NCBI GenBank assembly: GCA_014801075.1
Contig: JAAVEW010000024.1
Span: forward strand, 5,523-39,427
From: Barnesiella sp.
GTDB taxonomy: Bacteria > Bacteroidota > Bacteroidia > Bacteroidales > Muribaculaceae
Direction of reading: 5' to 3'
Length of the DNA stretch: 33,905 bases
Positions 15,451 through 23,945 of this stretch are shown one piece after another. Position 1 is the first letter of the stretch. Each line of letters begins with the position of its first letter. The notes under the pieces are model-generated. The model was not told where the DNA came from. It saw only the letters and a list, made by a program, of their open reading frames with translations, and searched no databases. Position numbers and translations under genes: made by a program.

Positions 15451-18417
15451 ATGGAAAAAGCAATTGGTACTGCCGAACTGAGGAGTTGGCTATTAGGACT
15501 GCTTTTGGCAATCCTCCTCATACCCGCTTCGGCTTATGCCCAGACGCAGCAGACGGTAACGGGTACCGTCACCGACGAGACCGGCGAGCCTCTCATAGGA
15601 GCTTCGGTCAAAGTAACAGGCGAGAGCATCGGAACATCCACCGACTTCGACGGCCGTTATTCACTTAAAGTTCCTGCGGGAGCGAAGCAACTTACATTTG
15701 CCTACGTAGGTTATACCACTCTTGAAGTGGCAATCACGTCGGACGTGATTGACGTGACCATGAAACCCAATGCCGAAGTCCTTGACGAGGTAGTGGTGAT
15801 AGGTTACGGTTCGATGAAGAAGAATGACCTCACGGGTGCTGTAGCCACTATAAGCGAAAAGGATTTCAATCAGGGTGTCATCACCTCGCCCGAGGAACTT
15901 ATCAACGGCAAGATGCCTGGTGTGCAGATTGTCAACTCAGGCGGCGCCACTACCGGCGGTTCCACGATACGCATACGTGGCGGCGCTTCGCTCAACGCTT
16001 CCAACGACCCGTTGATTGTGATTGACGGTGTGCCGATGGAAGTGGGCGGTTATATTCAGGGTCAGGGCAATTTCCTTTCGATGATCAATCCCAATGACAT
16101 CGAGAGCATGACGGTGCTGAAAGATGCATCATCTACCGCTATATACGGTTCGCGCGCGTCAAACGGTGTCATTCTCATCACCACCAAGAAGGGTAAAGGT
16201 GAGGGCGTCAAGGTGTCGTTCCAGACCACCAACTCCGTGTCGACCAAGACCAAGACGGCCGATATGCTGTCGCGCGACGAGTTTGTCGACGTTATCCGTG
16301 CCAACGGTACGGCTGCCCAGATTGGTCTGCTCGGCAACGAGAACACCGACTGGTTTGACCTGGTGATGCAGACAGGCTTCGGCACTGACAACAATCTCAG
16401 TGTGTCGGGCCGTGTCACCGACTGGCTTCCTTTCCGAGTGTCGGTAGGCGCCCTTTATCAGGAGGGTATAATGAAGAATGACGAGAACCGCCGTTTCTCC
16501 GGCAATATCAATCTCAGCCCTTCATTCTTCAACGATGACTTGAAATTCACCTTCAGCGGCAAGGCGTCGGCCAATGAAAGCCGCTATCCCAGCGGCTCCA
16601 TCATCTGGAACGCCACTACCTACAATCCCACTATTCCGGTGTATTCGGGTGTTGACAGCTTCTATGGCTTCAACGAGCCGGTTGACATCAACGGCATTCC
16701 CGTGACGGGTGCTACGGCCAATCCTGTGGGACTGCTCAACTACCGCGACAAGTCCAATACCCACCGCCTTATCGGCAGCGTCGACGTGGACTACAACGTG
16801 CGCCCCGTGGCAGGATTGCGTTTCCACGCCACCGCCGCCTACGACCGCGCGCAGGGCAAGAGCAATTACTACACCTCGGCCGAGTCATGGTCGGGCTACA
16901 ACTCCGGCGGTACGGTTTCAACCGTCGGTCCCAAGAAGGCTTACAACAAACTGTTCACCATCTACGGCAACTATAACCGCGATTTCGATGCCATAAAGAG
17001 TACGCTCGATGTTACGGCCGGTTACGACTACCAGTGGTGGAAACGCTATTCGCCCTATTATGAGACATATAACGAGGCCGGCGAGGTGCAGTCGACATCG
17101 GCTCCCTCCGACGAGCGCCACACGTTACTCTCATATTACGGTCGACTCAACTACACGTTTGACAACCGCTACCTGCTCACCGCTACATTCCGCCGCGACG
17201 GCTCGTCACGATTTGCCAAGGACAAACGCTGGGGTACCTTCCCCTCGGTAGCCCTTGCATGGCGCCTCTCCAACGAAAATTTCTGGGACTTCGCCCGCGA
17301 CGTGATGAACGACCTGAAGATACGCGTGAGCTACGGTGTCACCGGTCAGCAGGATGGTATCGCCAACTATTCCCACATGCCTGTCTACACCATCTCGCAG
17401 GATGGCGCGCAGTATGTGTTCAACGGTGTGCCCATCTACACCTATCGCCCCGAAGCGTATAACCCCGATCTGAAATGGGAGACAACCAAGTCATGGAACT
17501 TCGGTATTGACTTCGGCTTTATGAACAACCGCCTGTCGGGTACGGTCGACTATTATAAGCGCACGACCGAGGACCTGCTTGCGTCGGTTCCCTGCGCCGC
17601 CGGTACCAACTTCGCCAAGTATATACTTTCAAATGTAGGCAACGTTGACAGCGAGGGTTTTGAAATATCAATCAACGCCAACATCATCGAGCAGAAGGAC
17701 TGGTCGTGGACCGTGGCTGCCAATGCCACCTGGCAGAAAGCGCGTATCACCAACCTCACCATGTCGCCCGACGCCGAGTCGCCCAACACGCTTGTGGGTT
17801 CTTCGGTCGACAGCCGCCGCGTGCAGGTGTTCTCAACCGGTTACGCCCCCTACGCCTACTATGTCTACAAACAGATTTACGACAAGAATACCGGCCGGCC
17901 CATCGAAGGGGTCTACGCCGATCTCAACAACGACGGCCAGATTAATTCCTCCGACCTCTACCACTATCATTCGCCCGCTCCCGACTGGATTCTCGGTCTC
18001 AGTACCAACCTCCGTTACAAAAAGTGGACACTCTCGACCTCATTGCGCGCCAATATCGGCAACTACGTCTACAACGCCATGGCTATGAATACCGGAGCGT
18101 GGGAAACAGTATCGTACAACGGCTATCAGCTCAACAATATGAACCGCAGCTACCTTGAAACCGGTTTCTCGATGCGCCAGCATTACAGCGACCATTACGT
18201 GGAGAACGCTTCATTCCTCAAGATGGACAATCTGCAGCTCAGTTATGACTTCGGACGAGTGTGGCGCACGCTCAATCTCCACCTCTCGGCCAACATACAG
18301 AACGTGTTCACCATCACCGACTACTCGGGTATCGACCCCGAGGTGAGCTACGGTATCGACTCCAACGTGTATCCCCGTCCGCGCACATATTCACTCACCG
18401 TAGGACTTAACTTCTAA
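15451..18417 (+). CDS. SusC/RagA family TonB-dependent outer-membrane transporter
   Basis: The 988-residue product has a long signal peptide (to about residue 30, ending AYAQ). It is followed by a carboxypeptidase-regulatory-like domain (VTGTVTDETGEPLIGASVKV, about 35-110), the TonB-box region (LDEVVVIGYGS, about 114-124), a plug domain with the SusC signature (GGSTIRIRGGASLNASNDPL and DGVPM), and a 22-strand barrel ending in a C-terminal aromatic (LTVGLNF). SusC proteins pair with SusD to import oligosaccharides with TonB energy. It is first in the run of PUL structural genes, 20 bases before susD. Context predicts beta-1,4-galacto-oligosaccharides as cargo. Confidence 0.97.
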   Translation: MEKAIGTAELRSWLLGLLLAILLIPASAYAQTQQTVTGTVTDETGEPLIGASVKVTGESIGTSTDFDGRYSLKVPAGAKQLTFAYVGYTTLEVAITSDVIDVTMKPNAEVLDEVVVIGYGSMKKNDLTGAVATISEKDFNQGVITSPEELINGKMPGVQIVNSGGATTGGSTIRIRGGASLNASNDPLIVIDGVPMEVGGYIQGQGNFLSMINPNDIESMTVLKDASSTAIYGSRASNGVILITTKKGKGEGVKVSFQTTNSVSTKTKTADMLSRDEFVDVIRANGTAAQIGLLGNENTDWFDLVMQTGFGTDNNLSVSGRVTDWLPFRVSVGALYQEGIMKNDENRRFSGNINLSPSFFNDDLKFTFSGKASANESRYPSGSIIWNATTYNPTIPVYSGVDSFYGFNEPVDINGIPVTGATANPVGLLNYRDKSNTHRLIGSVDVDYNVRPVAGLRFHATAAYDRAQGKSNYYTSAESWSGYNSGGTVSTVGPKKAYNKLFTIYGNYNRDFDAIKSTLDVTAGYDYQWWKRYSPYYETYNEAGEVQSTSAPSDERHTLLSYYGRLNYTFDNRYLLTATFRRDGSSRFAKDKRWGTFPSVALAWRLSNENFWDFARDVMNDLKIRVSYGVTGQQDGIANYSHMPVYTISQDGAQYVFNGVPIYTYRPEAYNPDLKWETTKSWNFGIDFGFMNNRLSGTVDYYKRTTEDLLASVPCAAGTNFAKYILSNVGNVDSEGFEISINANIIEQKDWSWTVAANATWQKARITNLTMSPDAESPNTLVGSSVDSRRVQVFSTGYAPYAYYVYKQIYDKNTGRPIEGVYADLNNDGQINSSDLYHYHSPAPDWILGLSTNLRYKKWTLSTSLRANIGNYVYNAMAMNTGAWETVSYNGYQLNNMNRSYLETGFSMRQHYSDHYVENASFLKMDNLQLSYDFGRVWRTLNLHLSANIQNVFTITDYSGIDPEVSYGIDSNVYPRPRTYSLTVGLNF

Positions 18418-18437
18418 TCACCATAAAAGATACGACA

Positions 18438-20006
18438 ATGAAAAAAGCATATATAATGATGGGACTGGCCATGATGGCTGCGACTGCGACATCGTGTGTC
18501 GATGACCTTGACCAGCGCCCCGTATTCGAACAGGACGCCACCGTGGTCTATGCTACGGTCGATTCCTACCGCCAGGTCCTCGCCAAGGGCTACGCCTGCT
18601 TCGTCATCACCGGACAGGAGAAGGACGGCGACAAGGATATTGACTCGGAAAAGGGCTATGACCTCTCACGCTGCATATTCAACATGGAGGAGGACTCCAC
18701 CGACGAGAGTATCAATACGTGGAGCTCGCTCTACGATATTTCCCACTTCAACTGGGATGCCAACGACGTGTGGGTGCAGGACGCATATTACCGCCTGTAC
18801 TACACCATATCGGTGTGCAACGAGTTTATACGCAATGCAGCCGACGCGTCGATAAGCCGCTTCAGCGAGGCCGACCGGGCCGAGATACGCAGCATGAAGG
18901 CGGAGGCACGTTTCCTGCGTGCGCTCTCCTACTACTGGGTGCTCGACCTCTATGCGCAGGGTCCGTTCTCCAACGAGAATACTCCTATATCGGGATACGT
19001 GCCCGAGCGCTACGGCGATGTTCAGCTTTTTGAATTTATCGAGAGCGAACTTAAAGACATAGAGAATGAAATCCCTATGGACAATGAGTATGGACGCGCA
19101 CCGCGTGCCGCTGTCTGGGCTCTTCTCTCCCGTCTCTATCTCAATGCCGAAGTCTACACCCGCACCGACCGCTACACCGACTGCGTGACTTACTGCAATA
19201 AAATAATCAACAGCCACAAATACTCGCTCGAACCAGAGTTCTACAAACTTTTCAACGCATCCAACCATCTGCGCACCAATGAAATCATCTTCGCATTCGT
19301 GGTCGATGCCACCACTACCGTGACATGGGGCGCCACTACCAATATAATATGCGGTTCATGCTCCAACTCGTCGAGCCAGGACCCCGCCAAATATGGTATC
19401 ACCAACGGCTGGGGTAACTTCAGGGTGCGTGGTGAGATACCCGCGAAATTCGGTGACGTGGCTACTTCGAAGGATTCACGCTGCATGTTCTACACCGACG
19501 GTCAGTCACAATACATCTCGGTGTACAACGACCAGTCGCAGGGCTATTTCTCCGAGAAGTTCACCAATCTCTATGACGACGGCACGGCAGCATCCAACAC
19601 GGCGGTCAACGGTTGCTCGACCGACCTCCCCGTGTTCCGTCTGGCCGATGTATATCTGATGGCGGCCGAGGCAACCGTCAGAGGCGGTGCCGGTCTCAGT
19701 CGCGGCGAGGCCCTCGCTCTTGTAAACAGTGTGCGCGAGCGTGCCTACGGTGACACTTCCGGCAATATCGCCGACGCTGATATGAACCTGCAGTTCTTCA
19801 TCGACGAGCGTGCGCGCGAGTTGCTCCACGAGTCAGTGCGCCGCACCGACCTGCGCCGCTTCGGCATGTTCACAACCGATAAGTATATATGGCAGTGGAA
19901 AGGCGGCGTGGCCGACGGTAAAGCGGTCGACAGCAAGTATGAGATATTCCCCATCCCCGCTACCGAGCTTTCGGTCAATACCAATCTGTCCAACCCCAAT
20001 TATTAA
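18438..20006 (+). CDS. SusD/RagB family surface glycan-binding lipoprotein
   Basis: The 522-residue product has a lipoprotein signal with Cys20 (ATATSC). Acidic residues follow at +2 and +3 (C-V-D-D), fitting the Bacteroidota lipoprotein export signal for the cell surface. SusD features include the helical TPR-type core with EIRSMKAEARFLRALSYYWV, the YGDVQLFEFIESELKDIEN region, and RLADVYLMAAEA then ERARELLHES near the end. SusD acts as the lid of the SusC transporter and binds the glycan. It lies directly after susC and belongs to the same unit. Length is typical. Confidence 0.96.
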   Translation: MKKAYIMMGLAMMAATATSCVDDLDQRPVFEQDATVVYATVDSYRQVLAKGYACFVITGQEKDGDKDIDSEKGYDLSRCIFNMEEDSTDESINTWSSLYDISHFNWDANDVWVQDAYYRLYYTISVCNEFIRNAADASISRFSEADRAEIRSMKAEARFLRALSYYWVLDLYAQGPFSNENTPISGYVPERYGDVQLFEFIESELKDIENEIPMDNEYGRAPRAAVWALLSRLYLNAEVYTRTDRYTDCVTYCNKIINSHKYSLEPEFYKLFNASNHLRTNEIIFAFVVDATTTVTWGATTNIICGSCSNSSSQDPAKYGITNGWGNFRVRGEIPAKFGDVATSKDSRCMFYTDGQSQYISVYNDQSQGYFSEKFTNLYDDGTAASNTAVNGCSTDLPVFRLADVYLMAAEATVRGGAGLSRGEALALVNSVRERAYGDTSGNIADADMNLQFFIDERARELLHESVRRTDLRRFGMFTTDKYIWQWKGGVADGKAVDSKYEIFPIPATELSVNTNLSNPNY

Positions 20007-20059
20007 TCATAAGTAGAAGTTGCAAATTTTCAATATCTACTTTAAAAACCATCTACGAT

Positions 20060-21772
20060 ATGAAAATTAAAGATATATCACGCATAGGTGTGGCTCTTCT
20101 CGCAGGGTTGGCAGCCGTATCGTGCGATAAAGACGGCGATTTCCTGACTATCAACACCAACGACGATGTGGACCTCGCTTCCGCTTCTCGCGATATTGTC
20201 CTCGATTACAATAATCTCAATGCTCTTGCCCTGACTCTCAACTGGGACGAGAACGGCAATCTCACTCTGAGCAATCCTGCCGTGGCTCTGCCCGCCGGCA
20301 CTCTGACCAACTCGGTGGAGATGTCGCTTTCGCCGGAATTTGACACCGTTGTTTCGACCGCGGTTGATGAAGGCCGTTATTCATGCCAGTACACCGTGGG
20401 CGAGCTCAACTCGATAATGAGCCGACTCGGTGTGGAAGGTGGCGAGCAGGCCGAGGTCTACATCAGGATAAAGAGTGTGGTCGGCAAGAATATCGCTCCC
20501 ACCTACAGCAATACACTCACTGTGTTTATCACCCCCTATAAGATAGACATGAGCGTGGCTTACATACTGAACAAGCAGCAGGAATTGACGGCCAACACTC
20601 TCTCATCACCCGCGTCAGACGGTATCTACACCGGCTTTACCGGCGTAGGCGGCTGGGAAAACTGGTACCTGAAAGAGGCAACCGGAGTGGTGTGGGGCAA
20701 CTCGTCGACCCGCGGCACGTTTGCTCTCGCATCCTCTTCGATGGATGAGGATTTCTGGAATCTCTGGTATCCCGGAACGGCAGGCTGCTATTTCACTACC
20801 GTCAATACCGTTGACATGTGGTGGAGCGCGTTGTCGATACCGCAGCTCACGGTTGAGGGCGACCTCGCCGGAGATATGGAGTTTGACCGCAAGGAGTGTG
20901 TATGGAAGCTTACGGTCGACGCTACCGCCGGCACCAAGAGCATCACAATCTCAGGCACCGGTACGCTCTACGACATGTCAACAGGCGACAGCAGTTCGTC
21001 GCTCACCCGCACCGTTGCGCTGACCGGCAGCTCCGACAACCTCGGTTACAGCGAGTCGCCGGCACCGGTGACAGTATCGGTTCCGGCATCGGGCGTGCAG
21101 GTGATGAAGCTTGTCCTTGTCAACCCGCTGCAGTGGCAGGTAGTGTTTGACGGAGAGTCGCAGGAGCCGGCCGAACCGGCAAGTCCCTTCCTTTATATCT
21201 CGGGCCATGATGACGCGGTGTCGGGAAGCTGGCACTTCAACAACTATCTGCGCCTCTACAATGAGGAGGACCGCGAATATGCAGGCGGCGTGTACATCGA
21301 CTCCAAGTGGGGCTACAAGCTCTACAAGGAGGCCGGCAACTGGGATGAAGCCTGGGGATTTGGCGGCGATGGCGACGGCCTGGCAGGTAATCTGAAATAT
21401 GAGGCAAAGACCAATATCCCCGCTCCCGAGGCCGGAATGTATGTGATGACCGTAGGTATCGATGCCCTCAAATATAACCTTACCGCGGTAGAGAGCGTGT
21501 GCTACACCGGACTGAATGATGACTGGAGCAAGACTCCGATGAGCGCGACGGAGACGGCCGGTGTCTACACCGCCGTGGTTGAGAAAATCGCTGATACTCC
21601 CTGGGGCGTGAAAATCCTTATCAATGAGAGCTGGGAGGTGTACTTCGGCGGAGGCTCGGGCGTTCTGCTCTACGGCCACGACGGATTTGACGGCGACAAC
21701 GAACTCGCCAACGGCTCTTATCTCCTTACCGTCGACCTTATCGGTGGCACCTATTCCTACTCTAATCTTTAA
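20060..21772 (+). CDS. SusE/SusF-like surface glycan-binding lipoprotein
   Basis: The 570-residue product has a lipoprotein signal peptide with Cys22 (AAVSC) followed by D-K-D, consistent with surface export. Residues about 25-150 resemble the SusE N-terminal Ig-like domain (LNWDENGNLTLSNPA; TPYKIDMSVAYI). The central region (about 165-370) has DUF5114-type motifs (YTGFTGVGGWENWYLKEATG; WNLWYPGTAGCYFTTVNTVD). The C-terminal part (about 385-570) is another beta-sandwich starting LYISGHDDAVSGSWHFNNYL. Tryptophans are plentiful, as in starch- and galactan-binding SusE/F proteins. It probably supplies additional glycan-binding sites at the surface. No catalytic motif is seen. It sits between susD and the GH53 genes, the position of the binding protein in the Bacteroides thetaiotaomicron galactan locus as I recall it. 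Confidence 0.85.
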   Translation: MKIKDISRIGVALLAGLAAVSCDKDGDFLTINTNDDVDLASASRDIVLDYNNLNALALTLNWDENGNLTLSNPAVALPAGTLTNSVEMSLSPEFDTVVSTAVDEGRYSCQYTVGELNSIMSRLGVEGGEQAEVYIRIKSVVGKNIAPTYSNTLTVFITPYKIDMSVAYILNKQQELTANTLSSPASDGIYTGFTGVGGWENWYLKEATGVVWGNSSTRGTFALASSSMDEDFWNLWYPGTAGCYFTTVNTVDMWWSALSIPQLTVEGDLAGDMEFDRKECVWKLTVDATAGTKSITISGTGTLYDMSTGDSSSSLTRTVALTGSSDNLGYSESPAPVTVSVPASGVQVMKLVLVNPLQWQVVFDGESQEPAEPASPFLYISGHDDAVSGSWHFNNYLRLYNEEDREYAGGVYIDSKWGYKLYKEAGNWDEAWGFGGDGDGLAGNLKYEAKTNIPAPEAGMYVMTVGIDALKYNLTAVESVCYTGLNDDWSKTPMSATETAGVYTAVVEKIADTPWGVKILINESWEVYFGGGSGVLLYGHDGFDGDNELANGSYLLTVDLIGGTYSYSNL

Positions 21773-21792
21773 CCCGAACAATCAGAATCAGT

Positions 21793-22842
21793 ATGAATAA
21801 AATATCAAAAATATTGGCATCGGCATCGGTGCTGGCAATGGGAATGTTGCCCGCCGGCTGTAATGAGGACAGCCCCGTCAGCAATCCGCCGGTTGATAAC
21901 AAACCTGTAGAAATCGAACGCGGCACTTATGCCAGAGGTGCCGACGTCAGCTGGCTGACGCAGCTTGAAGCCGAGGGGGAGAAGTTTTACTCTCCCGACG
22001 GCTCACAGATGGAGTGCATGCAGTTGCTCAAGGAGCATTGCGGGGTCAATGCCATACGCCTGCGTGTGTGGGTCAATCCTGCCGAGGGGTGGAACAATGT
22101 TGACGACGTGATTGTCAAGGCTCGCAGAGCCAACGCTCTCGGATTGAGGCTTATGATTGACTTCCACTTCTCCGACACCTGGGCCGATCCCGGTCAGCAG
22201 CAGACTCCCGCCGCGTGGACCGACCTCGATATGGACGGACTGAAATCGGCCGTAGCAGCTCATGTCAACGAGATGCTGACGGGTCTGGCCGCCTACGGTG
22301 TCGAGCCGGAATGGGTGCAGATAGGCAACGAGACCCGCGCAGGTATGCTTTATCCGCTCGGTTCGATTGATAATCCCGAAAACTTTACCGACCTTGTGTC
22401 GGCAGGATATGACGCCGTGAAGGCTGTGTTTCCCGCTGCTGCCGTCATAGTGCATCTCGACGGTGGTGACAATCAGTGGCTCTACGACCGCATATTCGGC
22501 GCATTGGCCACCCACGGCGGCAAGTATGACATGATAGGCATGTCGCTCTATCCCGAACCTGACAGCTGGCAGGGCACGGTCGACGATATGATTGCCAACA
22601 TCAATCACGTCACCGCCACCTACGGCAAGCCCGTGATGATATGCGAGGTAGGTATGGACTATCGCGAGGCCGAGGCATGCAACGCCATGCTGAGTGATAT
22701 TATCGCCCGCACGGAGAATCTTAATGTCAAGGGTGTGTTCTATTGGGAACCCGAAGCTCCCGCCGGATATAACGGCGGTTACAATAAAGGCTGCTTCGAC
22801 AACGGAGCGCCCACGGCAGCTCTTGATGCGTTCAAAATGTAA
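21793..22842 (+). CDS. GH53 endo-beta-1,4-galactanase, lipoprotein (copy 1)
   Basis: The 349-residue product has a lipobox with Cys23 (PAGC) followed by N-E-D, acidic residues that fit surface export. The (beta/alpha)8 GH53 domain spans about 47-349. It has GADVSWLTQLEAEG, RLRVWVNP, MIDFHFSDTWADPG, acid/base E180 (VQIGNE) and nucleophile E285 (MICEVG), then FYWEPEAPAGYNGGY. GH53 enzymes cleave beta-1,4-galactan internally with retention. The loop after strand 6 (SLYPEPDSWQ, 251-260) is about seven residues shorter than in copy 2 and lacks the aromatic pair YPYW. It starts 20 bases after the SusE-like gene and is followed 15 bases later by copy 2. I expect it to make the first cuts at the cell surface. 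Confidence 0.94.
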   Translation: MNKISKILASASVLAMGMLPAGCNEDSPVSNPPVDNKPVEIERGTYARGADVSWLTQLEAEGEKFYSPDGSQMECMQLLKEHCGVNAIRLRVWVNPAEGWNNVDDVIVKARRANALGLRLMIDFHFSDTWADPGQQQTPAAWTDLDMDGLKSAVAAHVNEMLTGLAAYGVEPEWVQIGNETRAGMLYPLGSIDNPENFTDLVSAGYDAVKAVFPAAAVIVHLDGGDNQWLYDRIFGALATHGGKYDMIGMSLYPEPDSWQGTVDDMIANINHVTATYGKPVMICEVGMDYREAEACNAMLSDIIARTENLNVKGVFYWEPEAPAGYNGGYNKGCFDNGAPTAALDAFKM

Positions 22843-22857
22843 AGTTGTGACTGCGTT

Positions 22858-23916
22858 ATGAAAATTTCATCAATATTATTATCGGCATTGTTCGCGACCT
22901 CACTGATGGCGTGTTCGCCGAAATCGACCGAAGCGGTTGCTGCGGCCGACGAGAAAACGGAAGAACCCGTATTTGCCTGCGGAGCTGACGTGAGCTGGCT
23001 CACCCAGATGGAAGCCGAAGGTATCAAATTCTATACTCCCGACTCGTTGCGCGCCGAGATGGAGTGCATGCAGTTGCTTAAGGAGCATTGCGGTGTCAAT
23101 TCGATAAGATTGCGTGTGTGGGTCAATCCCCGCGAGCAGTGGAACAGTATTGCCGACGTTGTAAGCAAGGCCGTCCGTGCCGACAGTCTTGGCTTGCGCA
23201 CGATGATTGATTTTCATTTCTCCGACACGTGGGCCGACCCCGGTCATCAGGCTATGCCCGAAGCGTGGGAAGGACTGCCTGTTGAGCAGCTTGCCAAGGC
23301 GGTTGCCGGCCATGTCAACGAGACTCTCACGGCTCTGCGCGATGCCGGTGTCACTCCCGAATGGGTGCAGGTGGGCAACGAGACCACTCCCGGCATGATG
23401 CTCCCCGTCGGCTCTATCGACAATCCCGAGCAGCTGACACTGCTCAACAATGCAGGCTACGATGCCGTAAAGGCTGTTTTTCCCGATGCAAAAGTGATTG
23501 TTCACCTTGACGGAGGGCATGACCACGAGCGCTACGACCGCATGTTTGACATCCTCGAAAGTAACGGCGGCAAGTATGACATGATAGGTATGTCGGTATA
23601 TCCCTACTGGGCCGAACTGGAGGGCGCTTCAGGCGGCTGGGAAAAGATTTCCGACGATTGTATCGCCAATATCGAGCATGTCAGGGAGAAGTATAACAAG
23701 CCTGTGATGATTGTCGAAATCGGTATGCCTTATGACCGTGCAGAGGATTGCAACAAGTTGATAGCAAAGATGATGAAAGCGCCGGTTGAGGGCGTATTCT
23801 ACTGGGAGCCTCAGGCTCCGGCCGGTTATAACGGCGGCTACACTCTCGGTTGCTTCGACAATGACGCTCCTACTGTGGCACTCAATGCCTTTAAAGAAAT
23901 CAACGAAGAGGTATAA
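22858..23916 (+). CDS. GH53 endo-beta-1,4-galactanase, lipoprotein (copy 2)
   Basis: The 352-residue product is a tandem paralogue of copy 1, very similar even at DNA level around the MECMQLLKEHCGVN segment. The lipobox is Cys19 (LMAC), followed by S-P-K-S-T, with no early acidic pair, so the surface export signal appears absent and a periplasm-facing location is more likely. Catalytic residues are acid/base E175 (VQVGNE) and nucleophile E287 (MIVEIG). The loop SVYPYWAELEGASGGWEK (246-263) keeps the usual aromatic YPYW. It likely degrades imported galacto-oligosaccharides to shorter products for the GH2 enzyme. Its C-terminal sequence NAFKEINEEV is repeated in the DNA that follows. Confidence 0.94.
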   Translation: MKISSILLSALFATSLMACSPKSTEAVAAADEKTEEPVFACGADVSWLTQMEAEGIKFYTPDSLRAEMECMQLLKEHCGVNSIRLRVWVNPREQWNSIADVVSKAVRADSLGLRTMIDFHFSDTWADPGHQAMPEAWEGLPVEQLAKAVAGHVNETLTALRDAGVTPEWVQVGNETTPGMMLPVGSIDNPEQLTLLNNAGYDAVKAVFPDAKVIVHLDGGHDHERYDRMFDILESNGGKYDMIGMSVYPYWAELEGASGGWEKISDDCIANIEHVREKYNKPVMIVEIGMPYDRAEDCNKLIAKMMKAPVEGVFYWEPQAPAGYNGGYTLGCFDNDAPTVALNAFKEINEEV

Positions 23917-23945
23917 TGCCTTTAATGAAATAGACGAATGGGTAT
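23884..23945 (+). repeat. 31-bp tandem direct repeat at the GH53/GH2 junction (relic of a GH53 3' end)
   Basis: The two copies are 23884-23914 and 23915-23945, identical at 26 of 31 positions by my alignment. Copy 1 encodes the end of GH53 copy 2 (NAFKEINEEV, stop). Copy 2, read in its own equivalent frame, encodes NAFNEIDEWV then TGA, the same kind of C-terminus, and contains both candidate ATGs of the GH2 gene. Confidence 0.85.
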
